Assembly (NCBI RefSeq): GCF_014297445.1
Contig: NZ_JACORU010000006.1
Location: 62,001 to 126,000, forward strand
Direction: 5' to 3'
DNA from: Ramlibacter albus
GTDB lineage: Bacteria; Pseudomonadota; Gammaproteobacteria; Burkholderiales; Burkholderiaceae_C
DNA: 64,000 nt
Under the pieces are notes generated by a model that made no database searches, was not told where the DNA came from, and saw nothing but the letters and a program-made list of their open reading frames with translations. The translations under genes were made by a program, and so were the position numbers. Shown piece after piece: positions 8,255 to 18,013 of this stretch; the stretch's first letter is position 1; the number at the start of each line of letters is the position of its first letter.

Positions 8255-8728
8255 TCAGTAGTAGGGCGTCGTCGGCACGTAGTCGGGCACGCCCACCACG
8301 CCGATGTCCGACGCCAGCGTCGCGTTGAACGCCCGCGCGGCGTTGCCGAACACGCCGTCGCCCTCGAGGTTGGGCAGGATGCGCGCGACGTTGACGATCA
8401 CCTGCGCGCGGTCGTTGGGGAAAGCCGAGAAGAACACGCCGAGCGCCGTTTCCAGCAGCGAGTAACTCACCGACGGCGTCGAGCCGCCGAGCGTGCCGGC
8501 ACTCACGCCGATGTTCGCCAGCACGGTGCGCGCGAGCGTGGCCCCGTCGATGGCGGCCACGCCGCCCGCGATGAGGCCGCTGACGCCGCCCATGCCGGTG
8601 CCATCCAGCAGCGACGTCGCGCCGCTGTAGGTACCGGTGGTTGGCCGCGTGCCGTACACCGCGCGGTAGACGCCCAGGTACGTCAGCGAGTCGGGCCGGG
8701 ACAACGCGAAGAAATCGGTATCCGCCAT
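8255..8728 (-). CDS. Hypothetical Gly/Ala/Thr-rich protein, 157 aa
   Basis: The start MADTDFFALSRPDSLTYLGV is preceded by AAGGAGG at good spacing. There is no classical signal peptide. The N-terminal LGVYRAVYGTRPTTG segment loosely recalls DUF4214-type modules seen in proteins secreted by type I systems or in S-layer proteins. The rest is Gly/Ala/Val/Thr-rich with repeats of 'SGLIAGGVAAIDGATL' character, then a globular NDRAQVIVNVARILPNLEG section and the C-terminus PDYVPTTPYY. I do not recognise the family with confidence. It stands between a membrane protein and TPR genes on the same strand. Confidence 0.7.
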   Translation of the reverse strand: MADTDFFALSRPDSLTYLGVYRAVYGTRPTTGTYSGATSLLDGTGMGGVSGLIAGGVAAIDGATLARTVLANIGVSAGTLGGSTPSVSYSLLETALGVFFSAFPNDRAQVIVNVARILPNLEGDGVFGNAARAFNATLASDIGVVGVPDYVPTTPYY

Positions 8729-8804
8729 GACCGCACCTCCTTGATGACAGGCCAAGCCGCAAGATAGACCTCGCGGCACGCCCCTGCCAAGCCCAGGGTT
8801 ACGA

Positions 8805-9287
8805 CTAGGGTTTCTTGCGCGCCTTGTACGCGGCGACGGACTTCTCCAGGTCGCGCAGTTCCTCGCAAGGCAGCAGGCAGATCTGCTTGAGGGCCGCCAC
8901 GTGTTTTTCGGCCGAGGCAAGGTCGTCGACAAGCAGGTACGCCTCGCCGATGTACTCGTGGGCGCCGCGGTGGCGCGGGTCGTTCGCCAGCGCGGTCTTG
9001 TAGTGCTTGAACGCGGCGTCGAACTGCCTGAGCTGCCGGTACGCGTAGCCCAGCGAGTTGTGCAGGTCCGCGTTGTCCGGGAAGCGGCGCTCGGCGCGGT
9101 GCAGGCGCGCCACGGCCTCTTTCCAGTCGCGCCGGTCGTGCGCGGCGCGCGCGGCGACGTAGTCGACGTCGGTCCCGAGCGCCTGCGACGGCTCGCTGTC
9201 GACGGCGAGCGCCGGCCACGGCGCCGCGGCGACGAGCAAGGCGACGGCGAGCCGCCTTGCCTGCGATACGACGTCCGGCAGCCTCAC
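8805..9287 (-). CDS. Secreted TPR protein
   Basis: 160 residues from a GTG start whose last two bases are part of the upstream gene's TGA (GTGA overlap), giving tight coupling. The N-terminus RLPDVVSQARRLAVALLVAA and PWPALA is a plausible signal peptide. Three tetratricopeptide units follow (DWKEAVARLHRAERRFPDNA, FDAAFKHYKTALANDPRHRG and a last one with LVDDLASAEKHVAALKQ), with a Cys pair ICLLPCEEL near the C-terminus. Probably a periplasmic scaffold; partner unknown. Confidence 0.85.
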   Translation of the reverse strand: MRLPDVVSQARRLAVALLVAAAPWPALAVDSEPSQALGTDVDYVAARAAHDRRDWKEAVARLHRAERRFPDNADLHNSLGYAYRQLRQFDAAFKHYKTALANDPRHRGAHEYIGEAYLLVDDLASAEKHVAALKQICLLPCEELRDLEKSVAAYKARKKP

Positions 9288-10873
9288 TTGCGCGCGACGA
9301 ACTGGCGCGCCTCCGCCAGCTCCGGACGCGGTGCGCCGCCGTCGCCGGCCAGCGCGACCATCTTCGCGTAGTAGTCCGCCGCCTTGGCGGTGTTGCCGGC
9401 CGCCGTCGCAGCGCGTGCAGCGCCCAGGTAGCCGCGGAAGCGGTTGGGCTCGCGCACGTGCGAGGCTTCGAACGCGGCCAGCGCGTCGGCCGGGCGGTTC
9501 ACCAGCATGAGCATCTCGCCGAGCAGCTCGCGCGCGGGCACCACGCGCCCGGGCGTGACGATGTGCTTCTCGTTCCTGTCCTCGAGGTCGGCGGCGGCGC
9601 GCATGAACTTGAGTGCATCGTCCGTGTTGCCCTTGGCATGGGCGATCCAGCCCGCCGCCGCGAGCCGCTGGATCTCCACCTCGGTGGCCCAGTAGTTGTT
9701 CTTCGCGTCCTGCAGCTGCTTGTGGAGCACCGCGAGGTTCTCGGCATCGATCTCCGCCTGCGCGACCGCGCCGCTGCGCGCGGCGCCAAGCGCCCGCGCG
9801 AACACGGTGATGGCATCGGCGAACGGGAAGCGCGACTTCTCCACCGGCAGCTTCGCGGCGGCCGCCCAGTCGCCGCGCTCCAGCGCCATGCGAGCCGGCA
9901 TCGCGGCGGCGGCGTAAGGCGCCGTGGGCCGCTGCGGAGTGAAGTTCTTCACCTTGAACGCGGCATCCACCGCCGCCTCGGCCTGCGCGTCGCGCGCCTG
10001 CTGCAGGTAGGCGTACACCATGTAGTCCGCGGCGTGCCAGGCGTCGTCGAAGTCGTTGCTCACGAGCGCCGTGTCGAACGAGCGCTTGTTGGTGGCGGCC
10101 GACTCCGCCCAGTAGCCCACGCGCGTGAAGATGTGCGAGGGCATGTGCAGCGCATGCGGCGCGGCCGGCGCGATGGCCGAGTAGCGCTTCGCCGCGTCCA
10201 GGCCCTTCATGGCGATCGGCGGCGCGTCGTAGCTGTGGATCAGGTAGTGCGCCACGCCCGGGTGCTGCGGGTGGCGCGGGAACAGCTTCTCGAGCGAGCC
10301 GGCCGCCTTGAGGTAGGACCCGTACGTCTGGTCGGACTGCTGCTGCGTGCCGGCCATGTACAGCGCGGCGAAGATCTGCGCCTCGTCGTCCTTCGGGTAC
10401 TTCGCAGCGAGCGCCTGGTACGCGTCCGAACGGCTTTGCTGCCGCGACGACTCGGGGCGGTCGCCGAAGTCCTTGTAGTAGGCGGCCACCGCCTCGAGGT
10501 ATTCGCGCTCGCGGCTCGTGCTGCGCTTGCTCTTGCGGCCCTGCTCGATGATCGCCATGGCCTCTTCGGCCGCCTTGGGCGTGGCGCCGGCGCCCGCGAG
10601 CGGGTTGTTCATCAGCAGCGAGGCGGCGCCCCACGCTGCGGGCACGCAGTTCGGGTCTTTCTGCAGGACGGCCTTGAAGGTGTCCAGCCCTTCGCCGTAC
10701 CAGAACGAATGCAGCATGGCCACGCCGCGCTGCAGGTCCTTCTGCACCTGCTTGCTGCAGGAGTTGGAAAACTTCACCTTGCCGAGGACGCCCTTGCCGT
10801 CGTCGTCGTGGGCGTAGGTGATGGAGGAACTCGCGGCCGCGGCCGCGATGAGAACAACGGCTACACGATGCAT
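9284..10873 (-). CDS. Secreted TPR-repeat protein, 529 aa
   Basis: Signal peptide MHRVAVVLIAAAAASSSITYA then a long alpha-helical repeat protein. Recognisable segments: GVAMLHSFWYGEGLDTFKAV near residue 50, HPGVAHYLIHSYDAP and HALHMPSHIFTRVGYW near residues 215-250, and C-terminal TPR units (RPADALAAFEASHVREPNRF and one with NTAKAADYYAKMVALAG). The His-rich YLIHSYD...MPSHIF core is conserved in a family of exported TPR proteins of unknown role. It overlaps the next TPR gene. The start codon is preceded by an SD buried in a strong hairpin (see separate entry). Confidence 0.88.
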   Translation of the reverse strand: MHRVAVVLIAAAAASSSITYAHDDDGKGVLGKVKFSNSCSKQVQKDLQRGVAMLHSFWYGEGLDTFKAVLQKDPNCVPAAWGAASLLMNNPLAGAGATPKAAEEAMAIIEQGRKSKRSTSREREYLEAVAAYYKDFGDRPESSRQQSRSDAYQALAAKYPKDDEAQIFAALYMAGTQQQSDQTYGSYLKAAGSLEKLFPRHPQHPGVAHYLIHSYDAPPIAMKGLDAAKRYSAIAPAAPHALHMPSHIFTRVGYWAESAATNKRSFDTALVSNDFDDAWHAADYMVYAYLQQARDAQAEAAVDAAFKVKNFTPQRPTAPYAAAAMPARMALERGDWAAAAKLPVEKSRFPFADAITVFARALGAARSGAVAQAEIDAENLAVLHKQLQDAKNNYWATEVEIQRLAAAGWIAHAKGNTDDALKFMRAAADLEDRNEKHIVTPGRVVPARELLGEMLMLVNRPADALAAFEASHVREPNRFRGYLGAARAATAAGNTAKAADYYAKMVALAGDGGAPRPELAEARQFVARK

Positions 10874-10874
10874 G

Positions 10875-10916
10875 GATCACCCCTTGCCGGCCGTTCGAGG
10901 GGCCGGGGGGGTGATC
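10875..10916 (-). promoter_or_regulatory. Hairpin occluding the Shine-Dalgarno of the 529-aa TPR gene
   Basis: Reading the minus strand, GATCACCCC (10916-10908) pairs perfectly with GGGGTGATC (10883-10875), and inside it CCGGCC (10906-10901) pairs with GGCCGG (10892-10887) around an 8-base loop. The SD-like AAGGGG is largely in the 3' arm and the arm ends one base before the ATG. There is no T run, so it is not a classical terminator, though it also lies between clpB and this gene on the same strand. It may couple TPR translation to a signal, or act as intercistronic insulation. Confidence 0.6.
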
Positions 10917-10958
10917 GTAGGCCTGCCGCCCCGGGGGATGCAAGCCCGGGGCGAACCC

Positions 10959-13583
<2,625 letters not shown>

Positions 13584-13653
13584 TGGAATGGCTCCGTTGC
13601 AGCCGATTTGGGCATTTCCCTCGTCAATTCAAGGGGCAATCTAGAATCCGCGC

Positions 13654-14235
13654 ATGCACATCCATCAGCTTTCCGTGACCTACCTGCCCGAGCAGGACCG
13701 GATCCTGATGCGCATCAACACCACCGACGGCGAGGAGATGCGCATCTGGCTCACCCGCCGGCTGATGGTCGGGCTGTGGCCGCTGCTCTCGCGCATGCTC
13801 ACGGATCATCTCCTCAAACTGGACTCCGCGGGGGCCGCGATCGACACGGCCGACGAGGAGCTCAAGAAGATGCTCGCCGATTTCCGCAAGGAAGAGTTCC
13901 TGCGGCAGGCCGATTTCGACACGCCCTACAAGGAAGCGCAGGAGACGCGCCTGCCGCTCGGCGAGGAGCCGCTACTGGTGACGGACGTGGACGCCACGCC
14001 CCTGCCCGCCGGGCCGCTGCGGCTGGCCTTCAACGAGCGGCCGGCCAGCGGGTCGGCGCCGCGCAGCTTCCAGATGGAGATGGAGCCCAAGCTCATGCAG
14101 GGGTTGATGCACCTGCTGGAGCAGGCGCTCACGCAATCGGGCTGGCGCGACCCGTTCATGGCCGCCCCGGTGCACGAGGAAGCTGCGGCCGACGAGGACG
14201 CCAGCGGCTCGCGCAGGCCCCGCTACCTCAATTAG
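13654..14235 (+). CDS. Conserved hypothetical protein, 193 aa
   Basis: Starts MHIHQLSVTYLPEQDRILMR and reads as a beta-rich N-terminal segment (LMRINTTDGEEMRIWLTRRL), a helical middle (LWPLLSRMLTDHLLKL), then a linker and a second beta section ending near residue 160 in a helix (MQGLMHLLEQALTQSGW). No signal peptide or known catalytic motif. The gene is divergent from clpB with a 70-base spacer and its 3' end overlaps the flavin monooxygenase gene by four bases. Function not recognised. Confidence 0.82.
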   Translation: MHIHQLSVTYLPEQDRILMRINTTDGEEMRIWLTRRLMVGLWPLLSRMLTDHLLKLDSAGAAIDTADEELKKMLADFRKEEFLRQADFDTPYKEAQETRLPLGEEPLLVTDVDATPLPAGPLRLAFNERPASGSAPRSFQMEMEPKLMQGLMHLLEQALTQSGWRDPFMAAPVHEEAAADEDASGSRRPRYLN

Positions 14236-15449
14236 CCCTTGAGCGTTTCGAGCGAAAAGCCGGCGATCCGCTTGTACTCGTCGGAGATGCGGCGCAGTTC
14301 GTCGGCACTGACGAGGTCGTCGATCGTGCCCGGGAAGGGCCGGCCGCCGGAGAGCTCGTCGGCCTTCATGATGATGAAGTCCGGCGGCACGGTGCGATTC
14401 GTCTCGACCACCTTGGCGGTGGGCGCAAGCCGCTTGGCCTCGTAGCGCGCCAGCGCCTCGCGCGCGTCGCCCTCGGACGCGAGCTCCTCGGCCAGCACGC
14501 GCGCATCGATCAGGGCCTGCGCCGAGCCGTTGGAGCCGCGCGGGTACATCGGGTGAGCCGCATCGCCGAGCAGCGTGACGCGGCCGAAGGTCCAGCGCGC
14601 CACCGGGTCCTTGTCGACCATGGGGTATTCGAAGACCTGCGTCGCGCTGCGGATCAGCTGCGGCACGTCCAGCCAGCCGAACTTCCAGGCCTCGAAGATG
14701 CCGATGAAGTCCTCCAGGCGGCCCGGGCGGTTCCAGTCGTTGCGCTCGTGCACTTCCTGGCGGATCTCGGCCACCCAGTTCACGAGCTGGTTGCCCTTGC
14801 CGTCCACGTTGTCGACGATGGGGTAGATCACCATCTTGCCCGTGTCGATGGAGCCCACGCGCATGTAGCTCTTGCCCGTGAGGATGGGCGCATGCACGCT
14901 CACGCCGCGCCAGGTGTTGATGCCGGTGAAGGCCAGCTCCTCGTCCGGGTAGAACTGGCGGCGCAGCGCGGAGTTGACGCCGTCGCAGGCGACGACGATG
15001 TCGGTGCGCACCGCCTCGCGCCCTTCGAAGCGCAAGGTGGCGCCGGCCTCGCCCTGCTCCACGCCCGTGCAGCGGTGGTCGAGGTGGATGGCCGCGTCGC
15101 CCAGGCGCTCGCGCGCGGCGTCGAACAGCACGCGGTGCAGCTTGCCGCGGTGGATGCCGATCTCCGGCAGCGCATAACCCGCGTGGCGGCCGCGCGGCTC
15201 GCGGTAGATGAACTGGCCCCAGCGGTTGAAGAACACGCTCTCCAGGTTCTCGATGCCCACGGCTTCGAGCTGCGGCTGCACGCCGAGGGCCGCCAGCTCG
15301 CGCATGGCGTGCGGCAGCAGCGTGATGCCCACGCCGATCTCGCGGATCTCGCTGGCTGCCTCGTACACGTCGCACGCGATGCCGCGCTGGTGCAGCGAGA
15401 GCGCAAGCGCCAGGCCGCCGATGCCGCCGCCGACGATGGCTATGTTCAT
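14232..15449 (-). CDS. FAD-dependent aromatic-ring-type monooxygenase
   Basis: 405 residues of the PHBH/salicylate-hydroxylase-like class. Landmarks: GxGxxG dinucleotide motif at the N-terminus (MNIAIVGGGIGGLALALSLH), the DG motif as VVACDGVNSALRRQF near residue 160, and the GD motif GDAAHPMYPRGSNGSAQALI near residue 290. These enzymes use NAD(P)H and O2 to hydroxylate aromatic or similar substrates. The ATG overlaps the stop of the upstream Bug gene (ATGA at 15446-15449), so uptake protein and enzyme are co-translated; a MarR-type gene faces the pair, a layout typical of an aromatic-compound catabolic unit. Confidence 0.9.
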   Translation of the reverse strand: MNIAIVGGGIGGLALALSLHQRGIACDVYEAASEIREIGVGITLLPHAMRELAALGVQPQLEAVGIENLESVFFNRWGQFIYREPRGRHAGYALPEIGIHRGKLHRVLFDAARERLGDAAIHLDHRCTGVEQGEAGATLRFEGREAVRTDIVVACDGVNSALRRQFYPDEELAFTGINTWRGVSVHAPILTGKSYMRVGSIDTGKMVIYPIVDNVDGKGNQLVNWVAEIRQEVHERNDWNRPGRLEDFIGIFEAWKFGWLDVPQLIRSATQVFEYPMVDKDPVARWTFGRVTLLGDAAHPMYPRGSNGSAQALIDARVLAEELASEGDAREALARYEAKRLAPTAKVVETNRTVPPDFIIMKADELSGGRPFPGTIDDLVSADELRRISDEYKRIAGFSLETLKG

Positions 15450-16411
15450 TCGCCCTTGATGCCCTGTGCGGTGATCAGCTGCGACCAGCGCCGCGAATCC
15501 ATCTCGACGAGATGCTTGAACTCGGCCGGCGTGCTCGTCGCCGGGTCCATGCCCTGGGTCTGGAACGCCGTGCGCACGTCGGGCGCGGCGAGGATGTCAC
15601 GCAGCTCGCGGTTGAGGCGGCTCACGAGGTCGGGCGATGTGCCGGGCGGCGCGAAGATGCCGTACCACATGTCGACGTTGACCTTGCCCGCATGCGCCTC
15701 CTCCAGCGTCGGCACGGTGGGCAGCAGCGGGTGGCGCTTGTCGCTGCCGATGCCCAGCGCGACGAGCTTGCCCGCGCGGATCTGCGGCAGCGCGACGTGG
15801 ATCGGCAGGAACATCGCATCGACCTGCCCACCCAGCAAATCCGTCACCGCGGGCGCCGTGCCGCGGTACGGAATGTGCGTGAGGTAGACGCGCGCCGTCT
15901 GCTTGAACAGCTCCATCGACAGGTGGTGCGGCGTGCCCACGCCGGGGCTCGCGTAATTGAGCTTGCCGGGGCTGCGCTGCGCAGCCTTCACGAGGTCCTG
16001 CGCGGTCTTGTAGCCGCTGGAAGGCGGCGTCACCAGCAGCAGCTGGCCCCAGCTGGTGAGCGACACCGGCACGAGGTCGCGCACGGGGTCGAAGGGCATC
16101 TGCGGGTAGAGGCTGCGGTTCATGACGAGCGTGTTGACGCTCACGAGCAGCGTGTTGCCGTCGCCGGGGGCGCGCACCACGGCCTCGGTGCCGATGTTGC
16201 CCGACGCGCCGGGCCGGTTGTCCACGACGACCGCGCGCCCGAGCCGTTCACCCAGCTTGGGCCCGACCGTGCGCGCGATGAGGTCGATGCCGGTGCCCGG
16301 CGTGAAGGGCACGATCAGCCTCAAGGGCGGCTGCCCGCCGGCCGGCTGCGCGCTTGCGAAGGCGGCGTGCGCGGCGACCAGTGCCACCCCGAGGTACCTG
16401 AGCAGCTTCAT
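15446..16411 (-). CDS. Bug/TctC-family periplasmic substrate-binding protein
   Basis: 321 residues from the ATG at 16411, which gives a proper signal peptide (MKLLRYLGVALVAAHAAFAS) and has AGGGAAG upstream. An in-frame codon 20 positions earlier would bury the signal. Family landmarks: LRLIVPFTPGTGIDLIARTV, VVDNRPGASGNIGTEAVV, YASPGVGTPHHLSMELFKQT, HIPYRGTAPAVTDLLGGQVD. It is first in a two-gene operon with the flavin monooxygenase and has a promoter and a palindromic operator-like site directly upstream, next to a divergent MarR gene. Confidence 0.92.
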   Translation of the reverse strand: MKLLRYLGVALVAAHAAFASAQPAGGQPPLRLIVPFTPGTGIDLIARTVGPKLGERLGRAVVVDNRPGASGNIGTEAVVRAPGDGNTLLVSVNTLVMNRSLYPQMPFDPVRDLVPVSLTSWGQLLLVTPPSSGYKTAQDLVKAAQRSPGKLNYASPGVGTPHHLSMELFKQTARVYLTHIPYRGTAPAVTDLLGGQVDAMFLPIHVALPQIRAGKLVALGIGSDKRHPLLPTVPTLEEAHAGKVNVDMWYGIFAPPGTSPDLVSRLNRELRDILAAPDVRTAFQTQGMDPATSTPAEFKHLVEMDSRRWSQLITAQGIKGE

Positions 16412-16427
16412 GGGGAACTTCCCTTTG

Positions 16428-16441
16428 GTTGGCATGCTAAC
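16428..16441. promoter_or_regulatory. Palindromic operator-like site, possibly for the MarR regulator
   Basis: GTTGGCATGCTAAC matches its own reverse complement at 12 of 14 positions. It lies just downstream of the -10 element of the leftward promoter and just upstream of the Bug ribosome-binding site, a position where bound regulator would block transcription. Assignment to the adjacent MarR protein is inference. Confidence 0.45.
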
Positions 16442-16442
16442 T

Positions 16443-16471
16443 ATTATGGAGGGGGCCGCTGCCGTGCACAA
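16443..16471 (-). promoter_or_regulatory. Sigma-70-like promoter of the Bug-monooxygenase operon
   Basis: On the minus strand TTGTGC (16471-16466) is followed after exactly 17 bases by CATAAT (16448-16443), 4/6 and 5/6 matches to -35 and -10. It lies about 30 bases before the Bug start codon. Confidence 0.55.
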
Positions 16472-16507
16472 TGCGTGGTTGCGCTATCAGTGTTTCGTCT
16501 GATCACC

Positions 16508-16996
16508 GTGCCGTCCAGGAAGAACAACGAACCCCTCTCCCGACTGTACGCCCGCCCCGGCTTCCTGCTGCGGCGCGCGCACCAGATTTCCGCCGCCGTG
16601 TTCGAGGACGCCTGCCGCGAACTCCAGCTCACGCCGGCCCAGTTCGGTGCGCTGACGGTGCTGGAGGCCCACCCGGGGCTTGGCCAGTCGAGCCTGGCGC
16701 GCGCGCTCGGCTTCGACAAGGTGACCGTGCTGCGCGTGCTGCGCGGCCTGCAGGGGCGCGGCCTGGTGCAGCGGGCGCCCGCCGAGGGCAACAAGCGCAA
16801 CATCTCCGTGGTGCTCACGCCGGCCGGCGAGCGCATCCTGAAGGAGGCGCAGAAGCCCGCCGAGGCCGCGTACAAGCGCCTGATGGCCCCGCTGTCGCGC
16901 CCGCAGCAAAAGCAGCTGCTGGACCTGCTGCAGCTGCTGACCGGCGAGCTCGAGGACGAGGCGCGCGCCGCGTTCATCCCGCCGCATTCCGCTTGA
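16508..16996 (+). CDS. MarR-family transcriptional regulator
   Basis: 162 residues from GTG 16508 (a second in-frame GTG lies six codons upstream and cannot be excluded). Winged-helix core: FLLRRAHQISAAVFEDACRE, LQLTPAQFGALTVLEAHPGL, GQSSLARALGFDKVTVLRVL as the recognition helix region, and the wing KRNISVVLTPAGERIL. These dimeric regulators usually sense small aromatic acids. It is divergent from the Bug-monooxygenase operon, with a palindrome in the shared intergenic region, so it very probably controls that operon. Confidence 0.88.
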   Translation: MPSRKNNEPLSRLYARPGFLLRRAHQISAAVFEDACRELQLTPAQFGALTVLEAHPGLGQSSLARALGFDKVTVLRVLRGLQGRGLVQRAPAEGNKRNISVVLTPAGERILKEAQKPAEAAYKRLMAPLSRPQQKQLLDLLQLLTGELEDEARAAFIPPHSA

Positions 16997-17041
16997 TCCA
17001 GCGTAACCCGAGCGTCAGCCGCGCAAGGCTATGCTCGGCGG

Positions 17042-18013
17042 ATGACTTCGCAACTCACCCGTAGAACCTTCACTGCCGCCGTCGCCGCGGCACCCCTGCT
17101 GCTGCGCGCGCAGGGCACCTCGTCGCAACCCGTCAAGCTGCTCGTCGGCTTCCCGCCCGGCGGCGGCACCGACGCCATCGCGCGCACCTTCGCCGACCGC
17201 CTGAAGGACATCCTCGGCATGCCCGTCGTGGTGGACAACAAGGCCGGCGCCGGCGGCCAGATCGCCGCGCAAGCGCTGAAAGCCGCTGCGCCCGACGGCC
17301 ACACCTTCTTCCTGAGCCACGATCACTCGATCTCGATCCTGCCGCTGGTGACGAAGAACGCGGGCTTCGAGCCCGCCACGGACTTCATCCCGGCGAGCGG
17401 CTTCGCGACGTTCGCGAACGCGCTGGCGCTGTCGGGCGGCACGCCCGCCAAGACGCTGCAGGACTACATCGCGCTGGTGCAGGGCGCGAATGGCAAGGAC
17501 ACGATCGGCGTTCCCGCTCCGGCTTCCATCCCCGAATTCCTCGTCGGCATGCTGGCGTCGAAGTACAAGCTCGACCTGCAGGCCGCGCCGTACCGCGGCA
17601 GCGCGCCGATGATGGCCGACATGCTGGGCAACCAGATCCGCGCCGGAGTCGCATCGATCCCCGACTTCATCGAGAACCACCGCGCGGGCAAGCTACGCGT
17701 GGTGGCGGTGATCGGCGACAAGCGCCAGCCCATCCTGCCGGACGTGCCCACGTTCGCGGAGCTGGGTCTCGCCGGGCTCGAGGACCTGCCCTACTACGGT
17801 TTCTTCGCGCCCGCCGGCACGCCCGCCGCGGTGCTGGACCGCTTCAACCAGGCGGTTGCAAAAGCGGTTGCGATGCCGGACGTGCGCGAGCGCCTCACGA
17901 ACATGGGCCTGGCCGTCGGCTACCAGCCGCAGCCGCAGTTCGCGGCGCGCGTGAAGGGCTACACGCAGAACTGGGAAAAAATCATCAAGGCGAGCGGCTT
18001 CGTGGCCAAGTGA
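17042..18013 (+). CDS. Bug/TctC-family periplasmic substrate-binding protein, probable Tat substrate
   Basis: 323 residues. The N-terminus MTSQLTRRTFTAAVAAAPLL has a twin-arginine RRTFT motif before the hydrophobic core, unlike the two Sec-type Bug proteins in the window. Body landmarks: KLLVGFPPGGGTDAIARTFA, VVDNKAGAGGQIAAQALKAA, APYRGSAPMMADMLGNQ. It lies 45 bases after the MarR gene, so it may be read from the same transcript. It ends directly beside the convergent oligopeptidase gene (18013/18014). Confidence 0.9.
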   Translation: MTSQLTRRTFTAAVAAAPLLLRAQGTSSQPVKLLVGFPPGGGTDAIARTFADRLKDILGMPVVVDNKAGAGGQIAAQALKAAAPDGHTFFLSHDHSISILPLVTKNAGFEPATDFIPASGFATFANALALSGGTPAKTLQDYIALVQGANGKDTIGVPAPASIPEFLVGMLASKYKLDLQAAPYRGSAPMMADMLGNQIRAGVASIPDFIENHRAGKLRVVAVIGDKRQPILPDVPTFAELGLAGLEDLPYYGFFAPAGTPAAVLDRFNQAVAKAVAMPDVRERLTNMGLAVGYQPQPQFAARVKGYTQNWEKIIKASGFVAK

